A DNA stretch of 64,000 nucleotides from Acidobacteriaceae bacterium (GCA_003139095.1 PLHW01000037.1:26490-90489); one strand, 5' to 3'; positions 35,986 to 45,493 are shown, counted from the first letter of the stretch. Translations and numbers: made by a program. Notes: generated from the sequence alone by a model not told the origin.

Positions 35986-36069
35986 CTAACTTCGATGATG
36001 TGAGCGGTGGCAGTTGCTGCACAGCGCGATCAGGTTTTCCTCGGAGTCGACTCCGGGATGGCATTCTAC
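35986..36069 (-). pseudogene. HNH endonuclease C-terminal remnant
   Basis: A 27-codon minus-strand frame reads VECHPGVDSEENLIALCSN followed by CHRSHHRS and a stop. The spacing of the Asp/Glu-Asn-Leu core and CxxCH matches the second half of an HNH nuclease motif, as in many HNH proteins ending ENLIALCxxCH. The N-terminal part is missing because the region upstream on that strand is the S51 peptidase gene. It contains the 14-bp palindrome at 36042-36055. Confidence 0.6.
36042..36055. promoter_or_regulatory. 14-bp perfect palindrome upstream of the S51 peptidase
   Basis: CGGAGTCGACTCCG is self-complementary and ends 16 bp before the peptidase ATG. It could be an operator near the ribosome site, but it also falls inside the HNH relic and may be fortuitous in GC-rich DNA. 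Confidence 0.25.
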
Positions 36070-36071
36070 CC

Positions 36072-37076
36072 ATGAAATGCCTCACAGTAGCTCCTCTTCT
36101 CGCGTTGGTTCTTGTCCTAATCTCGGCCGTGGCGCACGCCGCTTCCTGGCAATATTTCCGTCTCGGTAATAAACAGGACGTTCAAACCAATCCCACGGCT
36201 GGTATCGCGATGATGGGCGGCGGCTCTGATCTCGACGATGCCTTCCGCTGGCTTTGCGAAAAAGGCAATGGCGGCGACCTCGTGGTCCTGCGCGCCAGCG
36301 GCGACGACGACTACAACTCCTACATCAATAAGCTCTGCAAGCTGAATTCGGTCTCCACGCTCATTCTTCCCGATCGCGCCGCGGCCGAAGATCCGGCAGT
36401 CGCCGAAATCATCCGCCAAGCCGAAGTGCTCTTCATCTCCGGTGGCGACCAGGCTTATTACATTCGCGGCTGGCAAGGCACCCCGGTCCAGGATGCCATC
36501 AATGCGCATCTGGCCGCGGGCAAGCCCATTGGCGGCACCAGCGCTGGCCTTGCCGTCCAGGGCGAATTTGTCTACGGCGCGCTCGGCGACAAGCCCGACG
36601 ACAATGACCTTGCCTCCACCGACGTGCTCCCCAATCCCTACTTCGAGCGCGTTACGCTGGTTCGCGGTTTTCTCAAAATTCCTCACCTTGAAAATCTGCT
36701 CACCGATTCGCACTTCGCCAAGCGCAATCGCATGGGCCGTACCCTCGGCTTCCTCGCTCGCATCATGCAGGATGGCTGGTCGATCTCGCCCCGCGAAGTT
36801 GCCGTCGATGAGAAATCGGCTTTCCTCGTTGAACCGGATGGCCGAGGAGTCGTAGTTGGCGACGGCAAAGGCGTCTATTTCTTGAAACCAACGCGCAAAC
36901 CTGACGTCTGCAAAAAAGCCGAGGCGCTTACGTTCCGCAAAGTCAGCCTCTACCACGCTCCCACAGCCGCACATTTCGATCTCACCCGCTGGAAGGGAAG
37001 CGGTGGCGCCGCCTATTCTCTCTCGGTTGAAAAAGGCAAGATCGAAAGCACGCAGGCCGGCGGTTCGATTTATTGA
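36072..37076 (+). CDS. Secreted S51-family peptidase (cyanophycinase-like)
   Basis: Protein of 334 aa with a signal peptide (LLALVLVLISAVAHAA). The catalytic core is class I glutamine amidotransferase-like: GIAMMGGGSDLDDAF, VVLRASGDDDYN, VLFISGGDQAYYIRGWQGTP, GKPIGGTSAGLAVQG with the nucleophilic Ser in GTSAG, and a following DVLPNPYFERVTLVRGF. Cyanophycinases and dipeptidase E belong to this family; the signal peptide suggests degradation of an extracellular or periplasmic peptide polymer. The ATG at 36072 is used; longer open sequence upstream belongs to no gene. Confidence 0.87.
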   Translation: MKCLTVAPLLALVLVLISAVAHAASWQYFRLGNKQDVQTNPTAGIAMMGGGSDLDDAFRWLCEKGNGGDLVVLRASGDDDYNSYINKLCKLNSVSTLILPDRAAAEDPAVAEIIRQAEVLFISGGDQAYYIRGWQGTPVQDAINAHLAAGKPIGGTSAGLAVQGEFVYGALGDKPDDNDLASTDVLPNPYFERVTLVRGFLKIPHLENLLTDSHFAKRNRMGRTLGFLARIMQDGWSISPREVAVDEKSAFLVEPDGRGVVVGDGKGVYFLKPTRKPDVCKKAEALTFRKVSLYHAPTAAHFDLTRWKGSGGAAYSLSVEKGKIESTQAGGSIY

Positions 37077-37368
37077 GATCCCTCAGGTCCCCAATGCCCG
37101 CGCCGTGATCTTCGCACTTGCGAAACGGTCAATTAAGCCTTAGACTTCGGGCGCAGTCCGGAGCAAGCTTTGCGCCGTATCGAGTTTCCGTTCATGAAAA
37201 AGAGATTCGATCCCGGTTGCTGGTTCTATTCCACTCAAGGAGTTCTCTTCCTCGTCGATGCCGGCAAACTCGAAGCCGGCCTCTAATCCGCCCCTCAGCA
37301 TTCCCCCGCAAAACAAAATCCTGACCCTGGCTTGAAATCCGATTCTGCAAGAAAGCAAGGAGCCCACC
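37077..37368. other. 292-bp gap before the TonB-dependent receptor
   Basis: No convincing gene. A 30-codon frame (37194-37286) beginning MKKRFDPGCWFYSTQG is open but has no ribosome site and I recognise no relatives. GCAAGGAGC at 37355-37363 is the ribosome binding site of the receptor gene. Confidence 0.4.
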
Positions 37369-40300
37369 ATGAAAGTCATTCGCTTGCTGGCATTCGTCTT
37401 CATCCTGATCCTGGCCGTCGTAACCCAGCTCTCTGCGCAGACTTCGCAAGGAAGGATTCTCGGCACCGTGACCGATATATCCGGCGCCCTCGTCTCCGGC
37501 GCTACCGTTACCATTACCAACACGGCAAGCGGCGTTTCTCGAACCGTCACATCGTCCAACGCCGGCGAGTTCGTCGCCCCGGCTCTCGAGCCTGGCCCGT
37601 ACACCGTGAAGGTTCAAGCCAAGGGTTTTGCCACCGTCGATCACACCGGTATTCGCCTGGAAGTCGCCAAAGACGCCCGCGTCGATGTTCAACTCAAGCC
37701 GGGCACAGGCACCGAAGTCATGATGGTGAGCGGCGAAGCCCCGATTGTCGACACCACCAGCGACGTACTCGGTGAGACTTTCTCCAACCAGGCCATCAAC
37801 GAACTTCCGCTCCAGGGCCGTGATTTTCAAAATCTCGCCGTCCTTCAACCCGGCATTCAGCGCGAGCCCGGCGGCGGTTTCCTCTCCATCACCGCCAACG
37901 GCAACCGTCCCGAGGAAAATAACTTTATCGTCGACGGCATCGACGACAACGACGCCTACTATGGCACCACCGTCATCAACGCGGAAGGTGTGCAGGGAAC
38001 GCCCGCCACAATTCTCCCCATCGACGCCATTCAGGAATTCAACATTCAGTCCAGCCCCGAGGCCGACTACGGTTGGAAGCCCGGCGCCATCGTCAACGTC
38101 GGCATCAAGTCCGGCACCAATACCTTTCACGGTTCCACCTACTACTTCAACCGCAACAACGCCGTCGACGCGCGCAACTGGTTCAATCCCCCGCCGGGAA
38201 CCGTGTCCGCCATCAACCTGCATCAATTCGGCGCCTCGGCCGGCGGCCCCATCTTCAAAGACAAGCTTTTCATCTTCGGCAATTACGAGGGTGTTCGCGA
38301 CAAGGTCGGCAATCCCGTCGAAGTCACCGCTCCCGTCTCCGTGCCCATCGGCGATCCCAGCACCAGCATCGCGGATGCGCTCGCCGAATGCGGCGCCAGT
38401 TGTAGCCCGCTCAGCGTCAAACTCGCCTCCTACCTGCCTTACAACCCCGGCCCCACCACTCAGCTCTTTACCGACTTCAACAACCGCAACCGCGGCGACA
38501 ATGGAATTCTGAAAGTCGATTACCACTTCTCTCAGAAGCACAGCTTCGCCGCCACATACTTCATCGGCGATAGCGTGCAAACCGAGGAAGACGTGAATGT
38601 CCTCAATCCGCTCTTCCTCTCCCAGGCCAAAACGCGCGCCCAGGTCCTCGGCGGTGCCTGGCTCTGGGCGCCGGGTTCACACCTCACTAACCAATTTCAC
38701 GTGGGCTATAATCGCTTCAATCAGGAAGTGTATCTCGCAGACCACAACCTCAACCCTGAGAGCGTCGGCATCGACACCGGCGTCACCAATCCCACCGATT
38801 TCGGCCTGCCGGAAATCCGCGTCTCCGGTTTTAATAGCCACACCGTCGGCGGAAACGGAAGCTGGCCCCTCTATACCACTCCCAACCAGACTCTCCAATT
38901 CACCAATAGCACCAGCTATCTCGTCGGCAAACACTACCTGCGTTTCGGCGTCGAATTTCGCACCGGCAGCACCGACAATCTTCGCGACACCTACGGTCCC
39001 GGCTATGCCCGCTTCACGGCCTACGGCGGGCCCTACGATTCTCCGCTGGAAAATTTTGTCTTCGGATATCCCGACTACGGCTATGTCGCCGTCGGCGACA
39101 GTCATCGCTACGTCAGCCAGAAATCATTCGGCGCATTCATTCAGGACGCCTGGCGCGCCACGCCGCGCCTCATGATCAACGCCGGCCTCAGGTATGACGT
39201 CACCTTCCCCATCAAAGAACGCCACGATCTCCTCGCCAACTTCGATCCTACCGAGGGCATGGTGCAAGTCGGCAAGCAGATCAGTCAGCCCTACGACACC
39301 GATTACAAGAACTTCGCGCCCCGCATCGGCTTCGACTACGATCTTTTTGGCAATGGCAAATCCGTCCTCCGCGCCGGCGCTGGCATCATCTATGAAATCC
39401 CCCACATCTCCATCTTCATCGGGCAGAACAATACCGAAGCACAGGGCTTGGGCCTGATCCCCACCGGCTTGGGTCTCACTGACATCAACGGCAATACCAT
39501 CCCCTCGCCCGGCACCATCAACGCCACCACCGAAACCTTCGCCAGCGTTCAAGCCGCACCCTGGTCAACCATCGCGCAGAATTGGCTCGCCGGCGGTCCC
39601 ATCTTCGGCAACCTCTCGCCCAGTGCCGTCACCTGCTCCTACGTGCCGGCAACCGGCGTCTATAACCCTTGTCCGGTCTTCGGCGTGAATCGCAATATCA
39701 AAACTCCCTTTGTCACCAATTGGAATCTCAACCTCGAGCAATCCCTTTGGCCCGATGCCGCCCTTACCATGGCCTACGTCGGCACCAAGGGCAACCGCCT
39801 CTACAGCGTGCGCGACATCAACCAGAACATCTATAACAACGACACCCTCGGCGACGAGCAATCCGGCCGCCCCTATGTAAGTCGAAATCAGTTCACCTAC
39901 CTCAGCTTTATCGACATGCTCGGCAACCAGGACAACTCCGTCTACCACTCGCTCCAGGTCACGCTCAAGCAGCGCACCCACAACGGCCTCTTCTTCGTAG
40001 CCGGATATACCTGGGCGCATTCCATTGACGATGCCGGTTCCAATCGCTCGTTCGGCATTCAAAACAGCTACGACCCGGCTGCCGAGCGTGGAAATTCGGG
40101 CACTGACATTCGCCACCGTTTCACCATCGCAGCCACCTACGAGCTTCCTTCGCGCACGGGCCATGCCCAGCTCCTGCAAGGCTGGCGCATGAACAGCATC
40201 TTCACCGCCCAGACCGCCGAGCCGTTCACCTACTACGATGACGTCGATGACATCAGTGGCACCGGTGAGTACAACGACCGCTGGAATTTCTTCGGTAATC

Positions 40301-40767
40301 CTTCCGCCGTTCACTGGACGAAACCGCCCGCCGAGTTGCCCTTTTACCCCTACGACGGCACGCCCGGCAGCACCAATCCCGCTTGCGATGCGGTTGCCTC
40401 TCAGGATCAATTGTCGAGCTATGGCTGTTTCGCCGGCCCGGGCTTTGTCTTCGCGCCGCCCGAGCCCGGACAATTCGGCAACGAGGGCCGCAACCGCTTC
40501 CGTGGACCAAATTATCTCGACTGGGATTTTTCCCTCATCAAAAATTTCAAATTCCACGAGCGCTACACTTTGGAAGCCCGCGCCGAATTTTTCGACATCC
40601 TCAATCACCCAAATTTTTCTGGAGTTGATGGCGATCTCGTCGATGGCTATCAACCCGGAGGCACCACTGGACAGGCTCAATACACCACCGATATTGCGGC
40701 CTCGAATCCTGTAGTCGGCTCCGGCGGCGCGCGCCACATTCAATTTGGATTGAAGATTGTCTGGTAG
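37369..40767 (+). CDS. Oar-like TonB-dependent receptor with carboxypeptidase-regulatory N-terminus
   Basis: Protein of 1132 aa. Signal peptide (LAFVFILILAVVTQLSAQ), then a CarboxypepD_reg-like beta sandwich at residues about 25-110 (GRILGTVTDISGALVSGATV), a plug domain with FSNQAINELPLQGRDFQNL and NNFIVDGIDDNDAYYG, and a long beta barrel rich in Asn, Tyr and Phe. The C-terminus ends in the aromatic IQFGLKIVW. These receptors are greatly expanded in Acidobacteria and probably import oligosaccharides or other large nutrients; the ligand cannot be read from sequence. A ribosome site (AAGGAG) lies 7 bp upstream. Confidence 0.92.
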   Translation: MKVIRLLAFVFILILAVVTQLSAQTSQGRILGTVTDISGALVSGATVTITNTASGVSRTVTSSNAGEFVAPALEPGPYTVKVQAKGFATVDHTGIRLEVAKDARVDVQLKPGTGTEVMMVSGEAPIVDTTSDVLGETFSNQAINELPLQGRDFQNLAVLQPGIQREPGGGFLSITANGNRPEENNFIVDGIDDNDAYYGTTVINAEGVQGTPATILPIDAIQEFNIQSSPEADYGWKPGAIVNVGIKSGTNTFHGSTYYFNRNNAVDARNWFNPPPGTVSAINLHQFGASAGGPIFKDKLFIFGNYEGVRDKVGNPVEVTAPVSVPIGDPSTSIADALAECGASCSPLSVKLASYLPYNPGPTTQLFTDFNNRNRGDNGILKVDYHFSQKHSFAATYFIGDSVQTEEDVNVLNPLFLSQAKTRAQVLGGAWLWAPGSHLTNQFHVGYNRFNQEVYLADHNLNPESVGIDTGVTNPTDFGLPEIRVSGFNSHTVGGNGSWPLYTTPNQTLQFTNSTSYLVGKHYLRFGVEFRTGSTDNLRDTYGPGYARFTAYGGPYDSPLENFVFGYPDYGYVAVGDSHRYVSQKSFGAFIQDAWRATPRLMINAGLRYDVTFPIKERHDLLANFDPTEGMVQVGKQISQPYDTDYKNFAPRIGFDYDLFGNGKSVLRAGAGIIYEIPHISIFIGQNNTEAQGLGLIPTGLGLTDINGNTIPSPGTINATTETFASVQAAPWSTIAQNWLAGGPIFGNLSPSAVTCSYVPATGVYNPCPVFGVNRNIKTPFVTNWNLNLEQSLWPDAALTMAYVGTKGNRLYSVRDINQNIYNNDTLGDEQSGRPYVSRNQFTYLSFIDMLGNQDNSVYHSLQVTLKQRTHNGLFFVAGYTWAHSIDDAGSNRSFGIQNSYDPAAERGNSGTDIRHRFTIAATYELPSRTGHAQLLQGWRMNSIFTAQTAEPFTYYDDVDDISGTGEYNDRWNFFGNPSAVHWTKPPAELPFYPYDGTPGSTNPACDAVASQDQLSSYGCFAGPGFVFAPPEPGQFGNEGRNRFRGPNYLDWDFSLIKNFKFHERYTLEARAEFFDILNHPNFSGVDGDLVDGYQPGGTTGQAQYTTDIAASNPVVGSGGARHIQFGLKIVW

Positions 40768-40768
40768 T

Positions 40769-40789
40769 TTTTCGAGGAGGAATCGAAAA
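40769..40789. terminator. Possible bidirectional terminator between convergent genes
   Basis: TTTTCGA-GGAGGAA-TCGAAAA forms a 7-bp stem immediately after the receptor stop and 28 bp before the end of the convergent permease. The T/A tracts lie inside the stem, which suits termination in either direction but is weaker than a classic hairpin with a T-run. Confidence 0.4.
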
Positions 40790-40816
40790 GGAAACCGAAC
40801 CGCCCGCCGCGCCACG

Positions 40817-41962
40817 CTACCCAATATGCCGCAGTCCATCCACGATGCCAAGATGCGACGCGCGGTAGGACGGGATCAGCCCGCTCACTAGCCCCACGAA
40901 CACGGCCACCATCATTACCACTGCCGCGGTGGCCGTCGTCATATGCATCGAGACCGGCAGCCCAATTCCGGGCCGCGCCATAAACAGAATCACCACCGTC
41001 GCCACCAGCACGCCGAGCAGCCCGCCAATCAAGGCAATCGCAATCGATTCGCTCAGCAGCAATCGCAAAATCTTCCCCCGCGTGAAGCCCAGCGTCCGCA
41101 GCACCGCCACTTCGCGCGTCCGCTCCCGGATCGACATCGCCATCGTATTTGCGCACACCAGCAGCATCGTGAACACCACCGCCCCGCAGATGCTCAGGAT
41201 AAACGCCTTCACATTTCCCAGCGTAGCAATGAAATCCAGTTTGAAAGCCTGTTCGCTCTCGCTCTTGGTCGGCACGGGAGTGGAGTGAAACATCTCGTCA
41301 ATCGCGTGCGCCGCCTTCGGCATATCCTCGGGCGTGTCGACGCGCGTGAAGTAAAAACCCGCCGTGTCTTTGAACCAGTCCACCGACTCCTCCAGGTATT
41401 TTGTGTGGAAGAAAAGTCCGCTCGTCGGAGGATCGATCGTGTAAACCCCGCGCAGTGTCAGATCCAGATTGGCGGGGAAGATTGTCCCTTGAAGATGAAT
41501 ATGATCCCCAATCTTCCACCCAAATTTCTTGGCGATTACCACGTCCGCCACACAGCCCGCCCTATCCTTTTTCCACGCCGCCAGTTGCTCCGCGGGCATA
41601 CTCTTGTCGGCGGCAACCTCAAAATATTCGTCCGGATCGGTGGCGAACTGCGCGAAATAGTGTTCCGGCTTATCGTCGATGTACGTTCCCCCGAACCAGG
41701 TCATCGGCACCACGTGCACCACCCCGGGAACGGTACGGATCTTGTCGCGATAATAAATGGGAAGAAAATTCGCCAGCGAAACTTTGTGCCGCGTCATAAT
41801 GCGCAGCGCCGAATCGGGCGCGCCCTTGTCGATGTAAAAGCTGCGCCAAACGCTCAGCATGATGCTCAGCAGCAGCAGCGAAAATGCGATGCTCGAGACC
41901 GTCAAAAAGCTGCGCCGTTTGTTGCGGAACGCGGATTTCGTGACAAAGCGGGAAAGAGTCAT
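40817..41962 (-). CDS. FtsX/MacB-type ABC transporter permease
   Basis: Protein of 381 aa. An N-terminal helix (SFLTVSSIAFSLLLLSIMLSV) is followed by a large extracytoplasmic domain (about 40-245), then three C-terminal helices with the FtsX signature (TREVAVLRTLGFTRGKILRLLL) and a final helix ending GLVSGLIPSYRASHL. This family works with MacB/LolD-like ATPases in mechanotransmission or lipoprotein/peptide export rather than classical import. No ATPase gene is adjacent, so its partner must be elsewhere. Confidence 0.85.
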   Translation of the reverse strand: MTLSRFVTKSAFRNKRRSFLTVSSIAFSLLLLSIMLSVWRSFYIDKGAPDSALRIMTRHKVSLANFLPIYYRDKIRTVPGVVHVVPMTWFGGTYIDDKPEHYFAQFATDPDEYFEVAADKSMPAEQLAAWKKDRAGCVADVVIAKKFGWKIGDHIHLQGTIFPANLDLTLRGVYTIDPPTSGLFFHTKYLEESVDWFKDTAGFYFTRVDTPEDMPKAAHAIDEMFHSTPVPTKSESEQAFKLDFIATLGNVKAFILSICGAVVFTMLLVCANTMAMSIRERTREVAVLRTLGFTRGKILRLLLSESIAIALIGGLLGVLVATVVILFMARPGIGLPVSMHMTTATAAVVMMVAVFVGLVSGLIPSYRASHLGIVDGLRHIG

Positions 41963-42017
41963 GGCGTGTGACCCAATAATTTTACATCGCTATAGCGGGT
42001 CAGAGGTTGTCGGTAGA

Positions 42018-42093
42018 CGTTGGTCGTTCGCGCATTGCGCACGCTTCCGGCTTTTGCGAACGACCAACGACGAACGACCTACGACGAACGACC
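42018..42093. repeat. Heptamer repeat array AACGAC(C/G), copy A, with long hairpin
   Basis: Five consecutive 7-bp units of AACGAC(C/G) type occupy 42059-42093. Their start also pairs with an upstream arm: CGTTGGTCGTTCGC (42018-42031) and GCGAACGACCAACG (42056-42069) are perfect 14-bp complements around a 24-bp loop. The array ends 5 bp before the stop of the Asp-box gene. Related arrays lie at 49268-49333 and 49750-49784. Confidence 0.85.
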
Positions 42094-42097
42094 AGCG

Positions 42098-43639
42098 CTA
42101 TTGTTGATCGCGCTTCGGTCGCCGCGACTCGTCTAGCGGCACGCGCCCCTCATCATCCAGGTACACCTTTCGCTCGTAATCTGACTTTGCATTCGGCACC
42201 GGCTTCTCATTGCGCGAACTGAACGTCTGCGCTCCCGCCACCAGAGGCAGCGGCGTCTTGTTTGTATAAATCGCCTCGTTCAGCAGCGTCTTCGACGGCC
42301 CTTTCGCCACCGGGAAAATCCCAAACGCATTCCCGCCGCTAAAAGAAACTGCAATATAATCCGCCACCATATATCCAAGATCCGTATAGGGCAGCCATGT
42401 CAACTTCATCGGACCCGCCAGTTGCGCCCCCGCCGTCCACGTCTGCCCGCCATCCTGAGAAGCGGTGTAGCCCGCGTACAACTGGCACGAACTGCAATTC
42501 GCCACTGGATAGTAGTAGTAAACCAGCGCCAGGTGCGCCGTCGAGCCTGACGTCGCAGGGTCCGCCCCAATGCCCGACATAAAGTGATCCACCGTGCTCG
42601 TCACAGCGTCAATCGGAATTCGCGCCACCGCCGTCCACTTCTGCCCGTCCGTCGATGTGCTCATTACAATGTCATTCGACGTGCAACCAGTCCGGAACCT
42701 GCAATCCGTCCACACCACGTACACGTTCCCCGCGCCGTCAATCGTCGCCGAGGGCAGATCCGTATCGCGAAAGCCCCCTGCGACTCCGTGCTCGCTGATG
42801 TTCGCAATAGCCACGCTTTTGTTCCACGATTTACCGCCATTGGTCGACGTGAACGCCGCAACGCCAAATCCTTCAAAAGGCACAACCACCGTGCCATTTG
42901 GCTGCACCACCGGTTCTCCGCCCAATCCCGTCGCGTGATCCGCCGACGCCAGCCCAGCTCCCCAAGTCTGTCCCCCATCGCTCGACGTGCTCATCAGCAC
43001 ATCTCCCGTTCCATACGCCTGGTCCCACTCCGTGTAGCAGTTGCCATAATAAGGACTCGACGCCGTGTTATCGCACACGATCCAACTCTTATCGTCCAGG
43101 TGCGTCGAGTCGATGACAATCGGATTGCCCCAGTGCAGTCCGTCAGTCGAACGGCTCACGGCCACGTCGCCGATGTACTGACTATCGGGATTGAGCCCCA
43201 CCAGCGGCAACGTAGCAATCAGCCATTCTCCATGCTTCGCGTCATACGCCACCGCGGGATCGGATGCCGCTCCATAGCTGCCTCCCTCATAGTTCACTGT
43301 CAGCCCGGGCAGGTAGCCATACTTCCAGGTTTTTCCCCCGTCGGTCGAAGTGGAGAAACCAACGTCCGCGCTGCCCCAGCCCTCGCTGTTCGGCCGCCGC
43401 GCCACATGAAACGCGCTCACAATCGTCGATCCCCACGCGTATGACGACGGCTCGACCTCAGTCTTATGCGTGCTGTCCGAATTCGTAAACTTGTCCACAC
43501 TGATTTTCGCCAGCCCGGATTTGGCCGCCGGATCGCTTTGCGCCAGCGCGGGAAGGGAAATCACACAAGCAACCAGACTGATCATCACGAACAGAAACGC
43601 GCACCGAATCGAAAGGGAAGTATTGCTAGAGCGTCGCAT
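42098..43639 (-). CDS. Secreted sialidase-fold (Asp-box) beta-propeller protein
   Basis: Protein of 513 aa. The ATG at 43639 follows GAGGAT; upstream in-frame codons are not supported. Signal peptide (FVMISLVACVISLPALAQ), then a propeller with at least five Asp-box/BNR motifs: STDGGKTW, SSDGGQTW, STNGGKSW, STDGQKW and SQDGGQTW. Asp-boxes occur in sialidases and many non-enzymatic exo-proteins; the catalytic Arg triad and nucleophilic Tyr of sialidases are not obvious, so no activity is assigned. Gene ends near the heptamer repeat and begins 207 bp downstream of a hairpin repeat element. Confidence 0.8.
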   Translation of the reverse strand: MRRSSNTSLSIRCAFLFVMISLVACVISLPALAQSDPAAKSGLAKISVDKFTNSDSTHKTEVEPSSYAWGSTIVSAFHVARRPNSEGWGSADVGFSTSTDGGKTWKYGYLPGLTVNYEGGSYGAASDPAVAYDAKHGEWLIATLPLVGLNPDSQYIGDVAVSRSTDGLHWGNPIVIDSTHLDDKSWIVCDNTASSPYYGNCYTEWDQAYGTGDVLMSTSSDGGQTWGAGLASADHATGLGGEPVVQPNGTVVVPFEGFGVAAFTSTNGGKSWNKSVAIANISEHGVAGGFRDTDLPSATIDGAGNVYVVWTDCRFRTGCTSNDIVMSTSTDGQKWTAVARIPIDAVTSTVDHFMSGIGADPATSGSTAHLALVYYYYPVANCSSCQLYAGYTASQDGGQTWTAGAQLAGPMKLTWLPYTDLGYMVADYIAVSFSGGNAFGIFPVAKGPSKTLLNEAIYTNKTPLPLVAGAQTFSSRNEKPVPNAKSDYERKVYLDDEGRVPLDESRRPKRDQQ

Positions 43640-43921
43640 CGTTTTATCCTCGAAGTTGAAATCGCAAATATGAGCGGGGAATTTCACCCTGAACCGGGCG
43701 GTTGACGCGGCCATAGCCGTAGTGCCCTCGCCCGCAGCCGCATTAGCGGGCAGCGCAACTATAGCGCGCCCTACACGCGCTGTCGAGATGCAGACTTTTT
43801 CAGTCCCGAAGAAGTCCGATAAAGCCGGGAAGGGCACGAGTTCCACTCGTGCCGATTACTCGCTGCCAGCGCGTCCGCGCTTTAGCGCCTGAGGGATGCT
43901 TCGTGCGCGCCAACTTTTCCC
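43640..43921. other. 282-bp gap with a dispersed hairpin element
   Basis: The gap separates two minus-strand genes. It holds the hairpin repeat at 43833-43853, followed by CAGCGCGTCCGCGC and TTTAGCGCCTGAGGG, which looks like part of the same composite repeat. The promoter of the Asp-box gene should also be here, but no core elements are clear. Confidence 0.45.
43833..43853. repeat. Hairpin repeat element, copy 2
   Basis: GGCACGAGT-TCC-ACTCGTGCC has a perfect 9-bp stem. The flanks (CCGGGAAG before, GATTAC after) match those of copy 1 at 9658-9678 (CCGGGAAG and AATAAC), so the conserved unit is longer than the stem. A REP-like dispersed element is the likely explanation. Confidence 0.65.
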
Positions 43922-45493
43922 TCATCCAAAACTCTTTCGCAACTCCCGCCGCAACACTTTCCCCGACGGCGTCCTCGGAACCGCATCCACAAAATGCACT
44001 TCGCGCGGCTGCTTATGGTGCGCCAATCGATCCGCCACAAACGCCCGCAACTCTCCATCCAGCGCGGCCGACGCTGTGAACCCCTCGCGCAACACGACGA
44101 AAGCGCAAGGGATTTCTCCCGCCTCCACGTCCGGCTTCGCCACTACGCCGCAGTCGCGCACCGCAGGATGCTCCAGCAAAACCGACTCCACTTCCGCCGG
44201 CGCCACCGGAAATCCCTTGTACTTGATCATCTCTTTGCGGCGATCAAGTATGTAGTAAAAGCCGTCGGCGTCCGCCCGCGCAATATCGCCCGAGTAATAC
44301 CACCCATCGCGCAAAACCGCCGCCGTCGCCCCGGGTTCATTCCAATATCCCAGCATGAATTGCGGCCCGCGCATCACCAGTTCGCCCGCTTCGCCCAGCG
44401 GTACCTCGTTATCGTTCAAGTCCAGAATGCGACACTCCGTCATTGCCAGCGGATGCCCAATCGACGCCGGCCGGTTCATCTCCGGCGGACTCAGATAACC
44501 CATGTGCGTCACCGGCGACGCCTCGGTCATGCCGTATCCCTGGTTCACGGCAATCCCAGTCAGCTCCGTCAGTCGCCGCGCCAGCTCCGGCGCAAGCGCC
44601 GCCGCCCCGCATTTGATCCACCGCACCCGATGATTTTTCGGAAACGCCCCCGCCGCTGCCAGTTGGCACAGCGCATTAATCGCCGGCGGCACCATCGGCA
44701 TCATCGTCACGCCTTCCTGCACGATCAGCGCACAAAGCTTCTGAATATCAAACCGAGGCATCAGCACCAGCGTCGCCCCCAGCGTTAGACAAAGCGTCAG
44801 CCCCACCGTCAACCCATAGATATGGTAGAGCGGCAAAAAACATAGCATCACATCGTCCGCCGTCAGCAACGCGGCGCCCGGGCCAATCAGTTGATACACA
44901 TTGGCGACCAGATTGTGATGCGAAAGCATCACTCCCTTGGGCAGTCCCGTGGTCCCGCTGGAGTAGGGAAGCGCCGCCACAAGGTTTGCGGTGTCCGCCT
45001 CAAGCCGCGGAAGTTGCGCCGAACTCGGTCGCAGCAAGTCGGCAAACGGCTCGCACTTCGTGCTTTCGTGCCGCGTCGTAAATATGCGCCGCAGCTTGGG
45101 CAGCCCTGCAAGATTCACGCTTTCCACCAGCGGCCCGTCCGTGATTAAGAACGCCGCGCCCGAATTTTCCAGTTGATAGCGGATCTCGCGCTCGCGATAC
45201 GCCGGATTCAGAAGCGTCGGAATCCCGCCGGCCAGCGTCGCCGCGTGATAGCTAATCGCGAACTCCCAGGAATTCGGCAGAAAAATTGCGATCACTTCGC
45301 CCGGCGCAATGCCCCCCGCAACCAGGCCCCTCGCAAGCGATTCGACCAGCTCCGCATATTCCCCATACGTCAGCCGCCGGTCGCACGACGTATCGATCAG
45401 CGCAATTTTGTTGGGATGGTTTCGGCAACTCTCAAGCACTACATCGTGTACATATCGGCCGGCCGGATCGGCGAAAAGTTCGGTTCGAGCCAT
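43922..45493 (-). CDS. AMP-forming acyl-CoA synthetase (4-coumarate-CoA ligase-like)
   Basis: Protein of 523 aa of the ANL superfamily. Motifs: YSSGTTGLPKGVMLSHHNL (P-loop), CFLPLYHIYGLTVG, NQGYGMTEASPV, GWYYSGDIARADADGFYYI, and the C-terminal lysine motif TPSGKVLRREL. It activates a carboxylic acid to an acyl-AMP and then an acyl-CoA. HHNLVAN and the overall layout resemble 4-coumarate/medium-chain ligases, but substrate is not determined. The start at 45493 (MARTELFADPAG) is preferred over the upstream Arg-rich extension. Confidence 0.9.
   Translation of the reverse strand: MARTELFADPAGRYVHDVVLESCRNHPNKIALIDTSCDRRLTYGEYAELVESLARGLVAGGIAPGEVIAIFLPNSWEFAISYHAATLAGGIPTLLNPAYREREIRYQLENSGAAFLITDGPLVESVNLAGLPKLRRIFTTRHESTKCEPFADLLRPSSAQLPRLEADTANLVAALPYSSGTTGLPKGVMLSHHNLVANVYQLIGPGAALLTADDVMLCFLPLYHIYGLTVGLTLCLTLGATLVLMPRFDIQKLCALIVQEGVTMMPMVPPAINALCQLAAAGAFPKNHRVRWIKCGAAALAPELARRLTELTGIAVNQGYGMTEASPVTHMGYLSPPEMNRPASIGHPLAMTECRILDLNDNEVPLGEAGELVMRGPQFMLGYWNEPGATAAVLRDGWYYSGDIARADADGFYYILDRRKEMIKYKGFPVAPAEVESVLLEHPAVRDCGVVAKPDVEAGEIPCAFVVLREGFTASAALDGELRAFVADRLAHHKQPREVHFVDAVPRTPSGKVLRRELRKSFG

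Noticed and set aside
37194..37286. 30-codon frame before the TonB receptor
   Set aside because: No ribosome binding site and no recognised relatives, so not called as a gene.
40943..41971. 342-codon plus-strand open frame opposite the FtsX-like permease
   Set aside because: His/Arg/Gln-rich shadow without motifs; the minus-strand permease has clear membrane helices and family motifs.
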